From: Streptomyces chartreusis
GTDB taxonomy: Bacteria; Actinomycetota; Actinomycetes; Streptomycetales; Streptomycetaceae
Assembly: GCF_008704715.1 (NCBI RefSeq)
Contig: NZ_CP023689.1
Location: 7,750,001-7,814,000, forward strand
Direction of reading: 5' to 3'
Length of the DNA stretch: 64,000 nucleotides
A program made the position numbers and the translations under genes. The notes under the pieces were generated by a model. That model did no database searches. It was not told the DNA's origin and was given only the letters and a program-made list of their open reading frames with translations. Shown here piece by piece: positions 23,406 through 32,182 of this stretch (the stretch's first letter is position 1; each line of letters opens with the position of its first letter).

Positions 23406-25022
23406 CTACGACTCCGGTGACCCGCTCGGCGTCTGCGAGACCCCGCCCGTCGGGGTCTCCGTCTCACATGTCACCGAGAACGGCACCGAGTTGGACTTCG
23501 TCTTCACCGGGTCGCGGACCTCGACGCTGATCTGATTCTCGAAGGTCCCGTCGTCGTCGTACGTCGTCACGAACGCCCGGTCCTGCTTCGTCCGACCGCC
23601 GCCCTCCGGGAACGACAGGGTCTTCCAGCCCTGGTCCATCACCTTGCCGTCCTCGGACACCCACCGATAGGTGACCTCGGCCGGCAGCCGCCCCACCGTG
23701 AACGAAGCCGTGAAGGCGGGCGCCTCACCGCTCGGCGGCGGACACGCCCCCGAGTACTCCAGGTTCGAGCCCGTCAGCGCCACCTGCACCGTCTGCGGCG
23801 CCGGCGCGCTGGTACGGCTCTCGCTCGGACTCGGCGACGGACTGTCCTTCTCGCCCGAGCCGCCCTCGTCCTCGGTCTCCTTCTGCGAGGTCCCGCCGCC
23901 CGCCCGGCTCGTCGTGCCGTCGTCACCCGCGTTCCCGCCGCCGCCCCCATGGTTGAGGAGGGCGTACGTCAGCCCCGCCACTGCCAGCGCGAGGACGGCG
24001 ATCCCCGCGATCAGGGTGAGCGCGGCACGCCGGTTGCGGTCGGGCCGGACGGGGCCCGTCGCCGGGCCGGGAGTCACGGGCCGGGTCGGCCCGGGCGCGG
24101 GGACCGGAGCCGTCGGGGCGGTCCGCGACGGCGCCGGGAACGCCGCGACGGTCGGGGCGTACGGGGTCGCCCGTACGGTGCCCGCGCTGGGCGTGCCTCC
24201 CGCGCCGACGATCCGCAGATCCTGCTCCGCCTGCCCGGCCGACAGCCGCTCGGCCGGGTCCTTGCGCAGCAGCCCCTCGATGACGGGGGCCAGCGGGCCG
24301 GCCCGGTGCGGCGGGGGCAGCTCGTCGTCGACGATCGCGCGCAGGGTGCTCAGCGGGGTGTTCTGGCGGAACGGGGAGTTGCCCTCCACCGCCGCGTACA
24401 GCAGCACCCCCAGGGACCACAGGTCCGACTCCGGGCCCGGTGTGCGGCCCAGCGCGCGCTCCGGGGCGAGGAACTCGGGGGAGCCGATGACCTCGCCGGT
24501 CATCGTCAGTGCCGAGCTGCCCTCGACCATCGCGATGCCGAAGTCGGTCAGCACGACCCGGCCGTCGTTCGACATCAGCACGTTGGCCGGTTTCACGTCC
24601 CGGTGCAGCACCCCGGCGTCGTGCGCGGCCCGCAGCGCGGACAGCACCTCGGCACCGATGTGCGCGGCACGCTGCGGGCTCAACGGGCCCTCGGCGTCCA
24701 GCAGCTCGGCCAGCGAGATGCCGCGGACCAGCTCCATCACGATCCAGGGCCGGCCGTCCTGCGCGGCCACGTCGTACACCGTGACGACATTGCGGTTGGC
24801 GACCCGCGCCGCCGCCCACGCCTCGCGCTCCAGCCGGGCGTACATCCGCTCGACCTCCGACGTCGCAAGGCCGGCCGGCGCCCGCACCTCCTTGACGGCC
24901 ACCTCGCGGTGCAACACCTCGTCGCGGGCCCGCCACACGGTGCCCATGCCGCCCTCGCCGAGCGGGGACAGGAGGCGGTAGCGGCCCGCGATCACCCGTT
25001 CACTGCCGTGTTCTTCGGACAC
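23406..25022 (-). CDS. Membrane Ser/Thr protein kinase (PASTA-less, PknB-type catalytic domain)
   Basis: A 538-aa kinase. The Hanks-type domain spans about 10-270: glycine loop LGEGGMGTVW, VAVKEV lysine, HRDVKPANVLM catalytic loop, DFGIA, and GSPEFLAPE. A Pro-rich juxtamembrane segment follows, one membrane helix (ALTLIAGIAVLALAVAGLTYALL), a Gly/Ser/Glu linker and an extracellular domain of about 130 aa with two cysteines, which may sense an external signal. GTG at 25022 (VSEEHGSERVIAGRYR) is used; an ATG 12 codons upstream is possible. Monocistronic; convergent with the esterase gene. Confidence 0.9.
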   Translation of the reverse strand: MSEEHGSERVIAGRYRLLSPLGEGGMGTVWRARDEVLHREVAVKEVRAPAGLATSEVERMYARLEREAWAAARVANRNVVTVYDVAAQDGRPWIVMELVRGISLAELLDAEGPLSPQRAAHIGAEVLSALRAAHDAGVLHRDVKPANVLMSNDGRVVLTDFGIAMVEGSSALTMTGEVIGSPEFLAPERALGRTPGPESDLWSLGVLLYAAVEGNSPFRQNTPLSTLRAIVDDELPPPHRAGPLAPVIEGLLRKDPAERLSAGQAEQDLRIVGAGGTPSAGTVRATPYAPTVAAFPAPSRTAPTAPVPAPGPTRPVTPGPATGPVRPDRNRRAALTLIAGIAVLALAVAGLTYALLNHGGGGGNAGDDGTTSRAGGGTSQKETEDEGGSGEKDSPSPSPSESRTSAPAPQTVQVALTGSNLEYSGACPPPSGEAPAFTASFTVGRLPAEVTYRWVSEDGKVMDQGWKTLSFPEGGGRTKQDRAFVTTYDDDGTFENQISVEVRDPVKTKSNSVPFSVTCETETPTGGVSQTPSGSPES

Positions 25023-25085
25023 GGGCGTCCCCCATTCGCATCCGTGCGAAATCTCCACTCCGTGCGATTTCTTCCCAAAAGTAGC

Positions 25086-26765
25086 TCAGCCGAGTACTGA
25101 TGCCGCCCCCTTGAACACCAATCCGGCCCCGAGCAGCACGACGAGGAGCGCGGACGCCAGCGGGGCCGTCCTGCGCAGGAACGTCGTGACCGGGTGCGCG
25201 GTCCAGCGCGGGCGCCTGTCCAGTACCCGGGTGACACCGGTACCCAGCTTCACGACGGCGAACCCGGCCGCGGTCAGGGTCAGGGCGAGCCCGACGCCGT
25301 ACGCCACGACGAGCAGCAGCCCGAACCACGCCTTGCCGAGCGCCGCCGCGCCGACGAGCACGACGACCGCGGAAGGACTGGGGACCAGCCCACCGGCGAA
25401 GCCGAGCAGGATCGTGCCGCGGAGGGTGGGGGCGGTGGAGTGGGTGTGCGTGAAACCGCCGTGGGTGTGGGTGAGCATGCCGCGCTTGGGGGCGGGGTTG
25501 TGGGGGTGGTGGGGATGGGGATGTGCGGGGGCGTGCGTGTGGGCGAGGGGCTGGGTGGCTGTGGGGGTTTCGGTGGGGGAGTGGGTGTGGGCGGCGACCA
25601 GGACCGGTTCTCGGTCGTGGTCGTGGTCGGTCTCGTGGGTGTGCTCGTGGGGGTGATCGCTGTGGTCGTGCGGATGCTTGTGGTCGTGGTCGTGGTCGTG
25701 GTCGTGGGAGTGCCCGTGCCCGTATCCGTGCTGTCGGATGTGCCAGGCGCGGCGTACGAGGGTCGTGCCGGCCGCGAGCACCAGGGCGCCGCTCGCCATG
25801 CCCAGCCAGGTGATGACCGAGGGCGCGGCGGCCGAACCGGCCGTGATCAGCAGGCCCAGGGCGACCACGCCCAGGGTGTGGGTGACCGTCACCGAGGCGG
25901 CGAGCGGCATGACGTCCTTCAGGCGTGCCCGGCCGCCGCGGGCCGTGGCGACCGCGGCCATGATGGTCTTGCCGTGGCCGGGTGCGAGCGCGTGCATCGC
26001 GCCCAGGAAGACCGCGATGACCAGGGCGAGCGCGGCGAAGCCGAAGGTGAGTTCGTGCCGGGAGACCAGGTCGTCCAGGGCACGGGTCCAGCGGTCGGCA
26101 CCACGCGGCAGGACCGAGGCGGCGGGGGCGTCCTTCTCGGACTCCGCGAGCGCGGGACCGCCGGGGCGCACGCGCAGCGAGGCGGTCGTGGTGTCCGCCG
26201 GGGAGGAGAGCAACTCCTCGGGATATTTGGTCAGCTCGCCGGAGACCGAAGTCTTCGGTACGTCCGACGCGGTGAGCGTCATACGGTCGCCGCGCGCCGT
26301 GACCTCCCGCCATCCAGGGCCGGAGTCCGCGCCCGCGCCGCGGAAACCGAGGGCGACGGTCGCGCCCTCGGAGACCGGTGCCGAGAGCCGGCACTCCACC
26401 CGGAGCGTGTCGAGGCCCGCCTGGCCGGGGCGCACGCGCGCCCGGCTGCTCCTGAGCTTCAGTTCGACCGTACGGCCGTCGACCGTGACCTCGCTGCCCC
26501 GCGCGGCGGTTTCGCAGCGCTGCCGGGCCCACGCCGTCATGCCCGCCTTCTCGATGTCGGGCTTCGCCTGTGTCGCCGGGATCTCGGCGAGGTCCTCCAC
26601 GTGGTGGACGCGCAGTTCGCCGGGGGCGACGACCAGGCCGTCGTAGCGGTTGACGGTGAAGTTGCCGAGGGGGTGCGCGCTCGCGGGAGGGGAGGCGAAC
26701 AGCGCGAGCGCGCAGGCCGCCGTGAGAGCGGCGGCGCCGGAGGCGAACAGACGACGGGGAGTCAC
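25086..26765 (-). CDS. NicO-family nickel/cobalt-type transporter with His-rich loop
   Basis: A 559-aa protein. Signal peptide 1-30 (PPASA) leaves His31 as the mature N terminus (HPLGNFTVNRYDG). An extracytoplasmic domain of about 220 aa precedes a six-helix NicO/RcnA-like core: FLGAMHALAPGHGKTIM (metal site HALAPGHGK), then a His/Asp-rich cytoplasmic loop (about 25 histidines within 110 aa), then GLVPSPSAVVVL. The motifs indicate Ni2+/Co2+ transport; direction (uptake or efflux) cannot be told. GTG at 26765 overlaps the TPR gene stop (GTGA), so they are coupled. Confidence 0.82.
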   Translation of the reverse strand: MTPRRLFASGAAALTAACALALFASPPASAHPLGNFTVNRYDGLVVAPGELRVHHVEDLAEIPATQAKPDIEKAGMTAWARQRCETAARGSEVTVDGRTVELKLRSSRARVRPGQAGLDTLRVECRLSAPVSEGATVALGFRGAGADSGPGWREVTARGDRMTLTASDVPKTSVSGELTKYPEELLSSPADTTTASLRVRPGGPALAESEKDAPAASVLPRGADRWTRALDDLVSRHELTFGFAALALVIAVFLGAMHALAPGHGKTIMAAVATARGGRARLKDVMPLAASVTVTHTLGVVALGLLITAGSAAAPSVITWLGMASGALVLAAGTTLVRRAWHIRQHGYGHGHSHDHDHDHDHKHPHDHSDHPHEHTHETDHDHDREPVLVAAHTHSPTETPTATQPLAHTHAPAHPHPHHPHNPAPKRGMLTHTHGGFTHTHSTAPTLRGTILLGFAGGLVPSPSAVVVLVGAAALGKAWFGLLLVVAYGVGLALTLTAAGFAVVKLGTGVTRVLDRRPRWTAHPVTTFLRRTAPLASALLVVLLGAGLVFKGAASVLG

Positions 26766-28273
26766 TTGGCCGCCTCCAGGTCCTTCAGTGCCGTACGGGC
26801 CTGACGGGCGCCCAGCGGGGAGAAGCCGGGGTTCAGCTTCAGAGCGGCCGACAGGTGCTCGCGGGCGTCCTTCGCCTTGCCCGTGGCGTGCTCGATGACG
26901 CCTCGGTGGTAGAGGAACGCGGCGTTGCGGTAGCCGGTGGCCGTGGCCTTGCGGGCGTACGGGAGGGCCTCTTCGTCCTTGCCGTTGACGTGCAGCGCCC
27001 AGGCGAGGGCGTCCGCGGTGTGCACCGTCTGCCGGCGGTCCCACTCGGCCCGGGCGGCGCGCAGCGCGGACTTCGTGTCGCCGTGGTCGGCTGCCGCGAG
27101 TGCGGTGTCGAGGTCGGCGTTGACGCCGTTGGCGCGGGCGAGGGCCGTCCAGGCGTCGACGAGGGCGTACTGGTCGTCCGCCTTCACCTTGTCGCCGGCC
27201 GACTCGTACAGCTCGCCGAGTTCCACCAGCGGGCCGGGGAGGGGGTAGCGGGCGACGACGTCCTTGAGGCCCTTGAGCGCGCCGGCCCGGTCGCCGCTCG
27301 CGGCCTGGGCGCGGGCGCGGCCCTCCAGGGCGGGGAGGTAGTTCTCGTCGGCGGCGAGGGCTCGGGCGTAGTGCGTGAGCGCGGTGTCGTAGTCCCCCTG
27401 GTTCCAGGCGAGTTGGCCGAGCTGTGTCGCGACGTACGCGAGGTCGCCTGGGGAGATCGCGGAGGAGAGTGCCTGTCGCAGTACGCGCTCGGCCGTGCGG
27501 ACGTCACCGCGCAGCTCGCGCACGTACGCGTAGCGGGTGAAGACCGGGATGCCGGGGCGGCGGTCGTCGGCGGTGTCGGCCGCCTTGGCCGCGTCGGCGT
27601 AGCGACCGAGTTCGACCAGCGCGTCGACGCGGGTGCACAGGGCGCGTTCGCTGTAGGGATTCACCTTCAGGGCCTGGTCGGCGTACTTCAGGGCGTCCTC
27701 GAAGTCGTGCCGGGCGGCGGCGAGGGCGGCCCGGCCGGCGAGGGCCTGGTCGTTGTCGGGGGACAGGGCGAGTGAGCGCTTGAACGCCTGTTCCGCCTGG
27801 GGGTAACGGGAGGGGTCGCCCTTGGTGCGGGCCTGCTCGACGTAGGCGAGCCCGAGGGTGGACCAGCTGCCGAAGTCCCTCGGCTGGTCGCGGAGGTGGG
27901 ACTGGAGGGAGGCGATGCCCGTGTCCAGGTCGCCGGTGGTGAGGAGGCCGGGGGAGACGGCGGCGGAGGCCGGGGCGACGTGCTGGCCCGTGTTGTCGCG
28001 GGCGGCGCCGAGGGCGATGGAGCCGGCGGTGAGGGCGACGGCCAGCAGCGCCGCGCAGCCGGCGAGGTGCAGGGCCCGGTGACGCCGTGCGGCGGCGGCG
28101 AAACGCCGCAGTGCGGCGACACGTTCCTCGCCCCCGCCGCCCCTACCCGTCCCGTCCCCCGGGGCTGCCGCCCCTGGACCCCCGCTCCGGCCCTGAACGG
28201 GCCTCGTCCTCAAACGCCGGACGGGCTGAAAGGCCTCGTCCTCGGGGGCGTCGTCGTTCTTGCGCGGGGCCAT
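26762..28273 (-). CDS. Membrane-anchored tetratricopeptide-repeat protein
   Basis: A 503-aa protein. A cytoplasmic N terminus of about 80 aa precedes one membrane helix (ALHLAGCAALLAVALTAGSIAL) and about nine TPR units (for example GSWSTLGLAYVEQAR, YPQAEQAFKRSLALSPDNDQAL, PYSERALCTRVDALVELGRY). TPRs mediate protein contacts, so it probably scaffolds or organises the neighbouring surface/metal proteins. ATG at 28273 has GAGGAGAGG upstream. Its stop overlaps the NicO start. The N-terminal segment is encoded by a common dispersed Streptomyces repeat (28201-28245). Confidence 0.8.
   Translation of the reverse strand: MAPRKNDDAPEDEAFQPVRRLRTRPVQGRSGGPGAAAPGDGTGRGGGGEERVAALRRFAAAARRHRALHLAGCAALLAVALTAGSIALGAARDNTGQHVAPASAAVSPGLLTTGDLDTGIASLQSHLRDQPRDFGSWSTLGLAYVEQARTKGDPSRYPQAEQAFKRSLALSPDNDQALAGRAALAAARHDFEDALKYADQALKVNPYSERALCTRVDALVELGRYADAAKAADTADDRRPGIPVFTRYAYVRELRGDVRTAERVLRQALSSAISPGDLAYVATQLGQLAWNQGDYDTALTHYARALAADENYLPALEGRARAQAASGDRAGALKGLKDVVARYPLPGPLVELGELYESAGDKVKADDQYALVDAWTALARANGVNADLDTALAAADHGDTKSALRAARAEWDRRQTVHTADALAWALHVNGKDEEALPYARKATATGYRNAAFLYHRGVIEHATGKAKDAREHLSAALKLNPGFSPLGARQARTALKDLEAAK
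28201..28245. repeat. Dispersed Streptomyces repeat inside the TPR gene
   Basis: A segment containing CTCAAACGCCGGACGGGCTG flanked by two GGCCTCGTCCTC copies. I recall this as a widespread intergenic repeat in Streptomyces. Here it lies within codons of the TPR protein (EDEAFQPVRRLRTRPVQ). Adjacent 28155-28195 resembles another such GC-rich repeat. Confidence 0.5.
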
Positions 28274-28378
28274 GCCCTCTCCTCGATTTCTTCTCGCGTG
28301 CTGCGGCGCGGCCCGCGCCGTGGGGGATGAGTACTTCGCGGGCCGCGCCAGTAAAAGGGGCGTCCGGCAACGCCCTGA

Positions 28379-28423
28379 GGGGCGCGGGGAACGCACTCGA
28401 CCTACGGCCGTTCCCCGCACCCC
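28379..28423. terminator. Strong hairpin terminator after the DUF4331 gene
   Basis: A 15-nt arm (28379-28393) pairs with 28409-28423: 10 bp plus 4 bp around one mismatch. It contains the GGGGCGCGGGGAAC core that recurs elsewhere in this window. It lies 10 nt after the DUF4331 stop on the minus strand and could separate that gene from the TPR-NicO pair. Confidence 0.65.
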
Positions 28424-28433
28424 CGCGGAGCGT

Positions 28434-29969
28434 CTAGTACGCCCGGTCCCGCATCCGGCGCCACCACATCAGGGCCCCGCCGATGAGGAGGATGCCCAGG
28501 GCGCCGGCACCGGCAGAGCCGGCGATCAGGGCCATGTTGTCGGTGCCGCCGGAGGCGCCGGCCGGCTGGAGGGCGTCGCCGAGCTGGCTGCGGACGTCCG
28601 TGCCGCCGTCGGTGCCCTTGGCGAGCGGACCGCGCGAACCCTCGGTCGGCAGGGCGACGTACGGGAAGGCCTTCTCGAAGTCCTTGTCGTTCTTGTCGAC
28701 CGCGTCGCCCAGGTCGTTCTTGGCGCCCAGCAGCTCACCCTCGACGACCTGGAGAGAGGCGTCGATGACGTCGTCGCTGAGCCGGCGGCCGTTCGGGAAG
28801 CCCGCGTTGTCGCCGTCGAGGACACCGAGCCGCTTGGGCTTGTCCGTCGGCTTGATCGACGTGTTCAGGCGCAGTTCCTCGGCCGGGCGCACGTGCGGCG
28901 GCTGGTTGAGGCCCTTGACGCCCTTGAGGAAGACGTCGACCAGGTCGTTGCGCGGCTCGTCGGGCGCCGGGATCTTGTAGATCCCCTCGATGAGCTTCGG
29001 CAGCTCGGGGTTGGTGACGTTCTTCAGGAACTGGGCGTCGTCCCAGGGCGCGGACGCGTTGAACTTGTCCTTGTCCTTGATCGGGTTGACGACCTCGTTC
29101 ACCAGCGGGCTGCCCAGGCGCGAGACCTGCTCGTAGTAGCCCTTGGCGTTCTGCCGCTGCGTCGTCGACCAGATGCCGACGATCGGCTGGTCCGCCGACT
29201 CGGTGATCATGTGGGTCGGGACCTGGAGGGCTATGGAGTTGACGTTGTAGCCCTTGAGCGTGTCGTTGCCGACCTCGGAGAGGTTCCCGCCGTACAGCAG
29301 GTCGAAGACGCGCAGGTCCAGGAAGAACGGGTCGTCGGCCTGACCGGCGAACGTGGTCGTGCCGCCGTGCAGCTCGTGCACGGCCTGCTCGCGCAGCTTC
29401 GCGTAGTCCGGCATCGACGCCTTGCCGACGTTCGAGGGCGCCACCGGAACGTCGTTGGCGACCTTCGTCTTCGAGACCAGCTTCTGGTTCTTGAGCTTGA
29501 TCAGCTCGATGTCGTACGTCTGCGTGACGTTGAGGTCCGGGTCGTCCAGCGACTCGACCGCACCCGTGTTGTACAGGAACGTCTTCTTGTTCTTGACGTG
29601 GGTGTCGAACGTGAACCGGTACAGCAGTTCGCCCTGCGCGTCACCGTTGTTGTCGATGTGGAGGTCGTACTGCGCGTCCTCCGCGAAGGGGAAGAAGTTC
29701 GGTCCGCCGGCCGGTTCCTCGAACGGGATCCAGTTCGCGACGATCGTCGTCGTGTCCGGCTTGTCCGGGCTGACGAACGCGTACACGTCCGTGTTGTCGT
29801 ACTGCGGGGTCCCCGAGATGAGCGGGGCCTCCCGGTGGCTGGAGGCGGAGGCCGCCCCCGGTTCCAGCGCGGCGACGCCGGCGGCTGCGAGCCCCCCGGC
29901 GGCCAGCGCACCACATACGAGGGTCGCGAGGCCCTTGCGTCCCGCACCGCTCCTGGAATTAGGTGTCAT
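28434..29969 (-). CDS. DUF4331 surface protein with C-terminal membrane anchor
   Basis: A 511-aa protein of the DUF4331 family. Signal-like N terminus (1-about 43, GAASA) then SSHREAPLISGTPQYDNTDVYAF, the family hallmark, a long extracytoplasmic domain, and a C-terminal helix with positive stop (ALGILLIGGALMWWRRMRDRAY). Function is not established. It is divergent from an ECF sigma factor and followed on the same strand by TPR and NicO genes, suggesting membership of that regulon. ATG at 29969 has GAGGACGG upstream. No sortase motif is seen. Confidence 0.85.
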   Translation of the reverse strand: MTPNSRSGAGRKGLATLVCGALAAGGLAAAGVAALEPGAASASSHREAPLISGTPQYDNTDVYAFVSPDKPDTTTIVANWIPFEEPAGGPNFFPFAEDAQYDLHIDNNGDAQGELLYRFTFDTHVKNKKTFLYNTGAVESLDDPDLNVTQTYDIELIKLKNQKLVSKTKVANDVPVAPSNVGKASMPDYAKLREQAVHELHGGTTTFAGQADDPFFLDLRVFDLLYGGNLSEVGNDTLKGYNVNSIALQVPTHMITESADQPIVGIWSTTQRQNAKGYYEQVSRLGSPLVNEVVNPIKDKDKFNASAPWDDAQFLKNVTNPELPKLIEGIYKIPAPDEPRNDLVDVFLKGVKGLNQPPHVRPAEELRLNTSIKPTDKPKRLGVLDGDNAGFPNGRRLSDDVIDASLQVVEGELLGAKNDLGDAVDKNDKDFEKAFPYVALPTEGSRGPLAKGTDGGTDVRSQLGDALQPAGASGGTDNMALIAGSAGAGALGILLIGGALMWWRRMRDRAY

Positions 29970-30178
29970 GCCGTCCGTCCTCAGTGCCAACTTGCCTGAC
30001 GCACCGGGATTCGGAGCGGGGGGCGGGCCGGATTGGTCGATCTCGAAAACAAATTTTTCGGCCGCCCGACCCGCTTTTTCGGTCCGTTGATCCGTAACCC
30101 CATCCGGAGGTGTGTTCGTTGCGAATACCTCGTGGGACAAGGCGGCCGAGATGCGGTCTGGCTGGAGGGGGAGACGAG

Positions 30179-30721
30179 TTGGAGGCGGACGAGCTGCTGG
30201 TGCTCGTGGCGGGCGGTGACCAGAAGGCCTTCGAGGAGCTGTACGGCCTGGTCTCCGGCCCGGTGTTCGGGCTCGTGCGGCGTGTGGTGCGCGACCCCGC
30301 CCAGTCCGAGGAGGTGGCGCAGGAGGTGCTGCTCGAACTGTGGCGGTCCGCAGCGAAGTTCGACCCGGGCCGGGGCAGCGCCCTGTCCTGGGTCCTCACC
30401 CTCGCCCACCGCCGCGCCGTCGACCGGGTGCGCAGCGCCCGCGCGGCCGGTGAGCGCGAGCAGCGCGAGGCCCTGCGCGCGAACCACCCCGCCTTCGACC
30501 ATGTGGCCGAGGAGGTCGAGGCCGGCCTCGAACGCGAGTGGGTGCGCCGCTGCCTGGAGCGCCTGACCGCCCTCCAGCGCCAGTCGGTCACCCTCGCCTA
30601 TTACGACGGCTACACATACCGTGAAGTGGCCGAGCGGCTGTCCCTGCCGCTGGGCACGGTCAAGACCCGGATGCGCGACGGACTCACCCAGCTGCGCAAG
30701 TGCCTGGGAGGAGTCGCGTGA
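30179..30721 (+). CDS. sigK: ECF RNA polymerase sigma factor, SigK-like
   Basis: A 180-aa ECF sigma factor. Region 2: AFEELYGLVSGPVFGLVRRVVRDPAQSEEVAQEVLLELWRSAAKF; region 4: LTALQRQSVTLAYYDGYTYREVAERLSLPLGTVKTRMRDGLTQLRKCL. The TTG at 30179 is chosen because GGAGGGGG lies 8 nt upstream and the conserved N terminus (LEADELLVLVAGGDQKAF) begins there; an in-frame GTG at 30110 or TTG at 30119 would add about 20-23 residues. It is coupled by GTGA overlap to an RskA-like anti-sigma. SigK assignment rests on the pair. Confidence 0.85.
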   Translation: MEADELLVLVAGGDQKAFEELYGLVSGPVFGLVRRVVRDPAQSEEVAQEVLLELWRSAAKFDPGRGSALSWVLTLAHRRAVDRVRSARAAGEREQREALRANHPAFDHVAEEVEAGLEREWVRRCLERLTALQRQSVTLAYYDGYTYREVAERLSLPLGTVKTRMRDGLTQLRKCLGGVA

Positions 30722-31536
30722 GCTTCGTCGACCGTCTGCTGCGCCGCGAGGACCTGCACTCCCTCGCCGCGCCCTACGCCCTCGACGCGCTGGAGCCCGG
30801 CGAGCGGCTCCGCTTCGAGAAGCACCTGAGGGCCTGCGACAGCTGTCCCGCCGAGGTGCGCGCGCTGTCCGAGGACGCCGTGCGCCTCGCCTGGTCGACG
30901 GCCGCCGCGCCGCCGGCCGCGATGCGCGACCGGGTCCTGGCCGCCGTACGCGCGACTCCGCAGGAGCATGTCGGGCGGGAGTCGGCGCACGCGCGGGCGC
31001 CTCAGTTGCCGCCGCACGTGTGGGGCACCCAGCCGCCGCCGCGCTCCCGTGCGCCCAGGACGCGCCCCTTGTTCGTGCCGTTCGCCACGGCCACCGCCGC
31101 CGCGGCCCTCGTCGTCGCCTCCCTCTTCGCCGTCCAGGCGAACCGGACGCAGGATCAGCTGGACGCCCAGCAGGCGCGGGCGAGTGAGATCGCTAACGTT
31201 CTGGGCGCTCCCGACGCCCGGGCGGCCGCCGGCGAGGACGCCGAGGGCCGGACGATCGGAGTGCTGGCCTCCGCATCCGAGGGGCGCGCCGTCGTCACTC
31301 TGAGCGGATACGGCGATCTGCCGAGCGGCCGGGTGCACCAGCTCTGGCTCATGCGCCCCGATGTGCAACCACGCTCCCTGGGGCTTTTCGACGGCGACAC
31401 GCCCTTGGTCGCGTCCGGTCTCGACAAGTCGGCGACGTCACTGGCTGTGACGGTCGAGCCCGACGGGGGATCACCGCAACCCACCAGCCAGCCAGTTGTC
31501 CAACTCGCCCTGAAATCGGTCGGATTCGGAGAGTAA
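30718..31536 (+). CDS. rskA: RskA-like membrane anti-sigma factor
   Basis: A 272-aa protein. The N-terminal anti-sigma domain contains the zinc-binding pattern FEKHLRACDSC after DLHSLAAPYALDALEP, followed by one membrane helix (FVPFATATAAAALVVASLFAV) and an extracytoplasmic RskA domain (HQLWLMRPDVQPRSLGLFDG). It should hold the adjacent sigma factor inactive until signal-driven proteolysis. The GTG at 30718 overlaps the sigma stop, so the two are made stoichiometrically. Confidence 0.88.
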   Translation: MSFVDRLLRREDLHSLAAPYALDALEPGERLRFEKHLRACDSCPAEVRALSEDAVRLAWSTAAAPPAAMRDRVLAAVRATPQEHVGRESAHARAPQLPPHVWGTQPPPRSRAPRTRPLFVPFATATAAAALVVASLFAVQANRTQDQLDAQQARASEIANVLGAPDARAAAGEDAEGRTIGVLASASEGRAVVTLSGYGDLPSGRVHQLWLMRPDVQPRSLGLFDGDTPLVASGLDKSATSLAVTVEPDGGSPQPTSQPVVQLALKSVGFGE

Positions 31537-31662
31537 CCGCGAACGAATCGTCAACACCCTTACGGGGAAGGTGAATCCTGTGACCGCGATACACGAGTGC
31601 CCCACCGGGACGATAGGGTTAACCTGCCCGGGCCGGGTGGACTCGTACGGGTGGGGAGTGAC

Positions 31663-31932
31663 ATGGATCAGATAACAGTGCGCAGCAGGGCCAGGGTCCC
31701 TGCTATCACCTGCGGGAGCAGCGCGACCAGCTCGCGTCTCGACCGCCATCTCTCGGTGCTGGCGGGTCCCGCCGTGCCCCAGCGGGAGGCGGCCGAGGCC
31801 ACTTCGCTGATGCTTGAGCTGACGACGCGTGACAAGACGCACGAGCGCAGCGACCGTGGTGCGCGCGTCCGTCGGGTCTCGCTCTTCGCCCCGCTGCGCC
31901 GGCTCCGGCGTTCGCTCTTCGGCGGGCGCTGA
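31663..31932 (+). CDS. Small basic protein of unknown function
   Basis: An 89-aa Ser/Arg-rich protein starting MDQITVRSRARVPAIT and ending RVSLFAPLRRLRRSLFGGR. The ATG has GGGGAG 6 nt upstream, the main evidence for it being real. No domain or membrane segment recognised. It lies 126 bp downstream of the anti-sigma gene, with a GATAGGGT element at 31611-31618 that could be its own -10 box. Confidence 0.55.
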   Translation: MDQITVRSRARVPAITCGSSATSSRLDRHLSVLAGPAVPQREAAEATSLMLELTTRDKTHERSDRGARVRRVSLFAPLRRLRRSLFGGR

Positions 31933-32182
31933 GCCGCACCGGCGTTCCTCGCGCGACTCACGAGGCCCGCGCCCGGTTGCAGGCTCCGTCCCGGCACCGC
32001 GCTGTCGCCGCCGTCATCCCCACGGCAAGCAGCGGTGCCCCGGAGTGCTACCCGAGCGCGGGCACGTCCCCCAAGTCCACCCCGCCTCGTTCACCGGCCC
32101 GCGTCCTGTACGCAACGCTCCAGCCGCGTACGGACGTTGACGAGACGGCCCTTGCGAACCCCGGTCCTCCCCACCCGGGGTG

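Noticed and set aside
28260..29999. 579-codon plus-strand open frame opposite DUF4331
   Set aside because: High-GC shadow; Arg/Val/Asp-rich without motif; DUF4331 hallmark is on the other strand.
31611..31662. Hairpin or riboswitch upstream of the 89-aa gene
   Set aside because: Only a weak promoter-like GATAGGGT and no conserved RNA fold was seen.
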